From assembly GCF_024199945.1 (NCBI RefSeq), contig NZ_JANADP010000001.1, forward strand, positions 372,001 to 436,000: a stretch of 64,000 bases of DNA. Direction: 5' to 3'. Shown here piece after piece: positions 59,782-64,000 of the stretch; position 1 is the first letter of the stretch; every line of letters starts with the position of its first letter. Source of the DNA: Bradyrhizobium sp. CCGUVB4N (GTDB taxonomy: Bacteria > Pseudomonadota > Alphaproteobacteria > Rhizobiales > Xanthobacteraceae). Both the position numbers and the translations under genes were made by a program. The notes under the pieces were generated by a model. The model ran no database searches, was not told the DNA's origin, and saw only the letters and a list, made by a program, of their open reading frames with translations.

Positions 59782-60312
59782 ATGCTGCGCCGCCTTCTTC
59801 AACCGGTCTGGGTCCTGCTGGCGATCATCTTCCTGATCGAAGCCTGGCTGTGGGACCACCTCGAACCGATCGTCGCGCGGGTTGTCGCACTGATCCCGCT
59901 CGCCCGGTTCAAGGCCTGGCTGTCGGAGCGCGTCGACGCACTGTCGCCGGCGATGACGTTGATCGTCTTCGCCGTCCCGATCATCCCGCTGTTTCCGCTC
60001 AAGCTGGTCGGCCTTTGGCTGCTCACGCATGAATACTGGACCAGCGCGGTCTTCACGATCCTGTTCGCCAAGATGCTCGGCGTCGGCGTCACCGCCTTCG
60101 TGTTCGACGTCACGCGCGACAAGCTTCTGGAGATGCACTGGTTCGAGCGGCTCTACGAGCTGGTGCTGAAAGTGCGCGCCAAGGCGACCGAGCTGGTCGA
60201 GCCGATCAAGCGGCGCATCCGCGAGCTGATCAAGGGCAACGGCGAAGGCTGGTCCTCGCGCACGCTCCGTCTGATCCAGCGCTTCCGCAAGAGCGTGCAC
60301 GAGGCGCGCTAG
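59782..60312 (+). CDS. Small multi-pass membrane protein, function unknown
   Basis: The 176-residue product has three likely membrane segments (VWVLLAIIFLIEAWLW, MTLIVFAVPIIPLFPLKLVGLWLL, WTSAVFTILFAKMLGVGVTAFVF) and a basic helical C-terminus. Start at ATG 59782, 34 bp after lpdA. No family is recognised. It may be co-transcribed with lpdA. Confidence 0.72.
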   Translation: MLRRLLQPVWVLLAIIFLIEAWLWDHLEPIVARVVALIPLARFKAWLSERVDALSPAMTLIVFAVPIIPLFPLKLVGLWLLTHEYWTSAVFTILFAKMLGVGVTAFVFDVTRDKLLEMHWFERLYELVLKVRAKATELVEPIKRRIRELIKGNGEGWSSRTLRLIQRFRKSVHEAR

Positions 60313-60321
60313 CTCTCCTGT

Positions 60322-60448
60322 GTCGTCCCGGCGAAAGCCGGGACCCATAACCACAGGGAAGAATTTGGCGAAGACTCGTCGTTCGGTACCTCTACCGTCT
60401 GCAATCGATAGATCGCGCGGTATGGGTCCCGGCTTTCGCCGGGACGAC
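60322..60448. repeat. Dispersed palindromic repeat, family B copy 2
   Basis: GTCGTCCCGGCGAAAGCCGG ... CCGGCTTTCGCCGGGACGAC, with inner GGGACCCATA / TATGGGTCCC arms; related to 25103-25234. Between convergent genes. Confidence 0.88.
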
Positions 60449-60468
60449 GGCGGAGTGTAGCCGCCTCC

Positions 60469-61062
60469 TCACCCGTGCAGATGCAACAGATGCGGCGCCC
60501 ATGCGCCGAGCACGGTCATGCCAAGGCCAGCGAGCGTCAGCAGGCCGGCGATCCAGGCGAGCGGCAGCATGCCGGTGATGATGGTGGCCGATGCCAGCAC
60601 GATGCCGATCTGGAAGGCGGCCGACGCCAGCTCGAAGTGATGATATTTCGCGGTCGCCTCGTCGCGCTGATGCTCGGCTTCCTTGGCCTTCTCGGCGAGC
60701 TGTTCGGTGCCTTCGCCGGTCTCGGGCTCGGAACGGTAGCGCGCCGCGGTCTTCTGCCAGTCGTCGATCTGCTTCTGCACCGCGGCCTTCATGGCGTCGT
60801 CGGTGGCGGCGCCCAGCGTCAGCTTGCCCTGGTCGGCGGCGGTCTGGACCACGGTGCGGCGGATGCTCTTGGCCTGGAAGAAGGCCCAGAGATTGGAGGC
60901 CTCGACATTCTTGCTGATGGACTCGGTTTGCGCGCCCTTGCCGAGTGTTTCCGAGATTGCCAGGAACAGCGCCAGCACCGCGATCAGCAGGGCGATCTTC
61001 TTGTTCTCGCCGGATGCGTGCTCGGCATGCTCGGCATGCTCCATGCTTTCGTGTGCGCTCAT
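60469..61062 (-). CDS. DUF4337 family membrane protein
   Basis: The 197-residue protein begins with a His/Glu-rich stretch (SAHESMEHAEHAEHASGENKKIA), then a membrane segment (LLIAVLALFLAISETLG), a helical soluble part, and two C-terminal membrane helices (FQIGIVLASATIITGMLPLAWIAGLLTLAGLGMTVLG). This is the DUF4337 plan. A strong AGGAGGGG box precedes ATG 61062. Function unknown. Confidence 0.82.
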   Translation of the reverse strand: MSAHESMEHAEHAEHASGENKKIALLIAVLALFLAISETLGKGAQTESISKNVEASNLWAFFQAKSIRRTVVQTAADQGKLTLGAATDDAMKAAVQKQIDDWQKTAARYRSEPETGEGTEQLAEKAKEAEHQRDEATAKYHHFELASAAFQIGIVLASATIITGMLPLAWIAGLLTLAGLGMTVLGAWAPHLLHLHG

Positions 61063-61153
61063 GAGTCCCCTCCTGTGTCGGTCCGGTAACGATTGACCGA
61101 ACCGCGCGGCCTGCGCAAGAGGCATGGCGGCGATGACAGCTTGATGTCAGGGT

Positions 61154-62119
61154 TCAGCGTCTTGGATGCGCGCTCGCATAGACTTCCAGCAATCGTTCAG
61201 AATCGATGCCGGTATAGATCTGCGTGGTCGAGAGCGAGGAATGGCCGAGCAATTCCTGGATCGCGCGCAAGTCGCCGCCGCGCGAGAGCAGGTGCGTGGC
61301 GAAGGAGTGCCGGAGCGCATGCGGCGTGGCGCTGTCGGGTAGCCCGAGCGCGCCGCGCAGCCGCTCCATCGCGAGCTGGATGATGCGCGGGCTCAGCGGA
61401 CCGCCGCGCGCGCCGACGAAGATCGGCCCGTCCTGCGGCAGCGTATGCGGGCACATCGCGACATATTCCTGCACCAGCGCCAGCACGTTCTGCAGCACCG
61501 GCACCATGCGCGTCTTGTTGCCCTTGCCGGTGACGACGAGCACGTCGCCTTCGCCCGGCTTCGGCACCTCGCGGCGCTTCAGGCCGAGCGCTTCGGAGAT
61601 GCGCAGGCCCGATCCATAGAGCAGCGCCATCACCGCGGCGTCGCGCACCAGAATCCAGGTCTCGCGATCCTCGCCGGCGCGCTCGTCGGCGTCGGCCAGG
61701 CGTTTGGCCGATGCCATCGGCAGCGGCTTCGGCAGAGTTTTTGCGACCTTCGGCGCGCGGATGGCGGAGAGCGCGCCGACCTTGCCCTTGCCCTCGCGTT
61801 CGAGGAAGCGGCCGAAGGAACGCAGGCCCGCGAGCGCGCGCATCAGTGAACGGCCGGCAATATCGTCGGCACGACGCATCGCCATGAAGGCACGGACGTC
61901 GGTCGCTTCCAGCGACGAAAACCGTTCCAGCGTCACGCGCTCGCCCCAATGGCTGCACAGGAAATCCAGGCACTGCCGCAAGTCGCGGCCATAGGCCTCC
62001 AGCGTCTTCGGCGACAGCCGCCGCTCGGCGCCGAGATGCGCCAGCCAGCGCGTCATCTCCTGCGCGATCGAGGGATCGGCGCTGGCGAGCTCGATAAGGG
62101 GGGCGGCTGCTTTGCTCAT
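61154..62119 (-). CDS. xerC: Tyrosine recombinase XerC
   Basis: The 321-residue recombinase resolves chromosome dimers with XerD at dif. Catalytic residues R173 (GSGLRISEAL), K199, H267, R270 (HALRHSF), H293 (LGHSSLSTTQ) and Y302 are all present. Divergent from priA, a conserved arrangement in this group, which argues for XerC rather than an island integrase. Confidence 0.94.
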   Translation of the reverse strand: MSKAAAPLIELASADPSIAQEMTRWLAHLGAERRLSPKTLEAYGRDLRQCLDFLCSHWGERVTLERFSSLEATDVRAFMAMRRADDIAGRSLMRALAGLRSFGRFLEREGKGKVGALSAIRAPKVAKTLPKPLPMASAKRLADADERAGEDRETWILVRDAAVMALLYGSGLRISEALGLKRREVPKPGEGDVLVVTGKGNKTRMVPVLQNVLALVQEYVAMCPHTLPQDGPIFVGARGGPLSPRIIQLAMERLRGALGLPDSATPHALRHSFATHLLSRGGDLRAIQELLGHSSLSTTQIYTGIDSERLLEVYASAHPRR

Positions 62120-62231
62120 GCGCTCTGGACGGAATGATTCCGCACAGTATATCGCATCACACCAGTTTACTGTTCGCTAAGGCGGCTCCACGGCGCTAGC
62201 CTCACTGCCCCCGGGTTCCGATTCTCCCTCC

Positions 62232-64000
62232 ATGGATCATTCGTCGCGCAGCCAAACCGCCCCCGCCAACGCGACCCGTATGGTCGACGTGCTGGTGCCG
62301 GTCGCGCTCGACCAGACCTATTCCTACAAGGTGCCGCGCGGCATGGAGCTGAAGGCCGGCGATCTCGTCGGCGTGCCGCTGGGCGCCCGCGAGGTGCTCG
62401 CCGTGGTCTGGGCGGAAAACGCCAATCCCGATCCGCGCCTGCACAACCGCCTCAAGGAGGTCAACGAGAAGCTCGATCTTCCGCCGCTGAAACCCGAGCT
62501 GCGCGCGGTCGTCGACTGGGTCGCCAATTACACGCTGAGCCCGCGCGGCATGGTGCTACGCATGTGCCTTCGGATGGGCGAGAATCTCGGCCCCGAGCGC
62601 GTGCGCGCCGGCGTGCGCCTGGTTGGCGATCTCCCGCGGCGGCTGACGCCGGCGCGCCAGCGCGTGCTCGAGGTGCTGTCGGACCGGCTGCTGCACGGCA
62701 AATCCGAGGCCGCCAGGGAAGCCGGCGTATCGGCCGGCGTGATCGACGGCTTGGTCGACGAAGGCACGCTCACGGTCGAGGCGATGCCGCCGCCGCCTCC
62801 GCCGCCGGCGCCCGATCCGGAGTTCGGCCGGCCGGATTTTTCGCCGCTGCAGCGTGCCGGCGTCGATGCGATGCGCGCGCTCGCGGCCAACGGCACCTTT
62901 CACGTTGCGCTGCTCGACGGCGTCACCGGCTCGGGCAAGACCGAGGTCTATTTCGAGGCGATCGCGGAATCGATCCGTCGCGGCAAGCAGACGCTGATCC
63001 TGATGCCGGAGATCGCGCTCACCGGCCAGTTCCTCGACCGTTTCGCGCAACGCTTCGGCGTGCGGCCGATCGAGTGGCACTCCGAGCTGACGCCGCGCAC
63101 CCGCGCCCGCAATTGGGCGGCGATCTCGGAAGGCACCGCCCCTGTCGTGGTCGGCGCCCGCTCGGCGCTGTTTCTGCCTTACGCCAATCTCGGCCTGATC
63201 GTGGTCGATGAAGAGCATGACCAGGCCTACAAGCAGGATGAGGGCGTGCATTACCACGCCCGCGACATGGCGGTGGTGCGCGCGCATATCGCAAAGATCC
63301 CGATCGTGCTGGCCTCCGCCACGCCGTCGGTCGAATCCGAGGTGAACGCGCGCAAGAATCGCTATCAGCGCGTCGCGCTGCCGTCGCGCTTCGGCGGCCA
63401 GCACATGCCGCATATCGAGGCGATCGACATGCGTCGCGAGCCGCCGGCGCGCGGCCGCTTCATCTCGCCGCGGCTGGCGTCCGAGATCAAAAAAGCGGTC
63501 GAGAAGCGTGAGCAGGCGCTGCTGTTCCTCAATCGCCGCGGCTACGCGCCGCTGACGCTCTGCCGCGGTTGCGGCCATCGCTTCGCCTGCACCATCTGCG
63601 ATGCCTGGCTGGTCGATCACCGTTTTCGCCAGCGCCTCGTCTGTCACCATTGCGGCTTCTCGATGCCGCGTCCGCACGCCTGCCCGCATTGCGCGGCGGA
63701 GGAATCGCTGGTCGCGGTCGGCCCCGGCGTCGAGCGCCTGCAGGAGGAGGCGGCCGCGCTGTTTCCGGATGCGCGCACCATGGTGCTGTCGAGCGATCTC
63801 ATCACCTCGATCGAGACGATGCGCAGCGAGCTTGCCGAGATCGCGGAGGGCCGCGTCGACATCATCATCGGCACGCAGCTCGTCGCCAAGGGCCACAATT
63901 TTCCGCGGCTCAATCTGGTCGGCGTGGTCGATGCGGATCTCGGTCTGTCCAACGGCGATCCGCGTGCGGCGGAACGCACCTGGCAGCTGCTGAACCAGGT
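62232..64000 (+). CDS. priA: Primosomal protein N' (PriA helicase), 3' end outside window
   Basis: At least 589 residues are present, from ATG 62232 to the window end without a stop. The N-terminal DNA-binding domain (MVDVLVPVALDQTYSYKVPRGMELKAGDLVGVPLG) is followed by the helicase with GVTGSGKT (230-237), VVDEEHD and ASATPS, and the zinc-binding region (CRGCGHRFACTIC, then CHHCG and CPHC, eight Cys). It restarts stalled replication forks. Truncated only by the window edge. Confidence 0.95.
   Translation, partial: MDHSSRSQTAPANATRMVDVLVPVALDQTYSYKVPRGMELKAGDLVGVPLGAREVLAVVWAENANPDPRLHNRLKEVNEKLDLPPLKPELRAVVDWVANYTLSPRGMVLRMCLRMGENLGPERVRAGVRLVGDLPRRLTPARQRVLEVLSDRLLHGKSEAAREAGVSAGVIDGLVDEGTLTVEAMPPPPPPPAPDPEFGRPDFSPLQRAGVDAMRALAANGTFHVALLDGVTGSGKTEVYFEAIAESIRRGKQTLILMPEIALTGQFLDRFAQRFGVRPIEWHSELTPRTRARNWAAISEGTAPVVVGARSALFLPYANLGLIVVDEEHDQAYKQDEGVHYHARDMAVVRAHIAKIPIVLASATPSVESEVNARKNRYQRVALPSRFGGQHMPHIEAIDMRREPPARGRFISPRLASEIKKAVEKREQALLFLNRRGYAPLTLCRGCGHRFACTICDAWLVDHRFRQRLVCHHCGFSMPRPHACPHCAAEESLVAVGPGVERLQEEAAALFPDARTMVLSSDLITSIETMRSELAEIAEGRVDIIIGTQLVAKGHNFPRLNLVGVVDADLGLSNGDPRAAERTWQLLNQ

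Noticed and set aside
61154-62119. Tyrosine recombinase as an island integrase
   Set aside because: Sequence and placement next to priA fit the housekeeping XerC; no attachment site or tRNA is nearby.

Overview
This window reads as a chromosomal core region of an alphaproteobacterium of the Hyphomicrobiales (Rhizobiales), most likely Bradyrhizobium or a close relative. The evidence is high GC, the gene order ccmA-B-C-D-G next to acnA, mdh-sucC-sucD-sucA-sucB-SDR-lpdA, rpsP-rimM-trmD-rplS with ffh, dapF-mtaB-ftsY and xerC/priA, and many dispersed palindromic repeats of the kind common in Bradyrhizobium. The genus call is inference from gene content and order. No rRNA, tRNA, CRISPR array or prophage was seen.

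Layout. 1-5.5 kb: a membrane-anchored protein cut by the window edge, asd, a beta-carbonic anhydrase and a CoA-ester lyase; then a ~0.93 kb inserted segment bounded by a perfect 30-bp direct repeat, followed by an LssY-domain protein. 5.9-8.2 kb: an orphan TonB-dependent siderophore receptor. 8.2-16.6 kb: an accessory-like stretch with a DUF6455 protein, a DXD glycosyltransferase, leuD, a flavin/PPOX protein divergent from a MmyB-type regulator, a small zinc peptidase, a run of very small exported proteins rich in Gly, His, Arg or aromatic residues, and an intact IS630-type element (14863-16349) that also carries a small winged-helix gene. 16.6-23.7 kb, minus strand: leuC, rplS, trmD, two tandem secreted paralogues, rimM, rpsP, ffh. 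24-32.7 kb: MBL-fold hydrolase, SIMPL and GyrI-like exported proteins, dapF-mtaB, DUF2336, RluA synthase, ftsY-yciB. 32.9-36.1 kb, minus strand: ccmABCDG for cytochrome c maturation. 36.3-49 kb: acnA, DUF1223, a candidate structured small RNA, DUF2794, GNAT, BI-1, an FtsX-type ABC exporter with divergent TesA-type esterase, thpR, zapE. 49.2-59.7 kb: the TCA block mdh-sucC-(DUF1579)-sucD-sucA-sucB-SDR-lpdA. 59.8-64 kb: two membrane proteins, xerC and the 5' part of priA.

Functionally, acnA, mdh, sucCD, sucAB and lpdA cover much of the TCA cycle. Asd and dapF serve lysine/peptidoglycan synthesis. leuC and leuD encode the two isopropylmalate isomerase subunits but lie 6.4 kb apart. ffh and ftsY are the two protein GTPases of the SRP pathway. 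Most genes are ordinary conserved loci. The unusual material is in the insertions between them: the 30-bp-bounded segment, the IS630 element placed exactly on a stop codon, extra genes inside otherwise canonical operons, the cluster of tiny exported proteins, and a candidate small RNA at about 40.3 kb. I found no convincing large, wholly undescribed system. The small-RNA locus, the mini-exported-protein cluster and the paralogue pair between rimM and trmD are the best leads.
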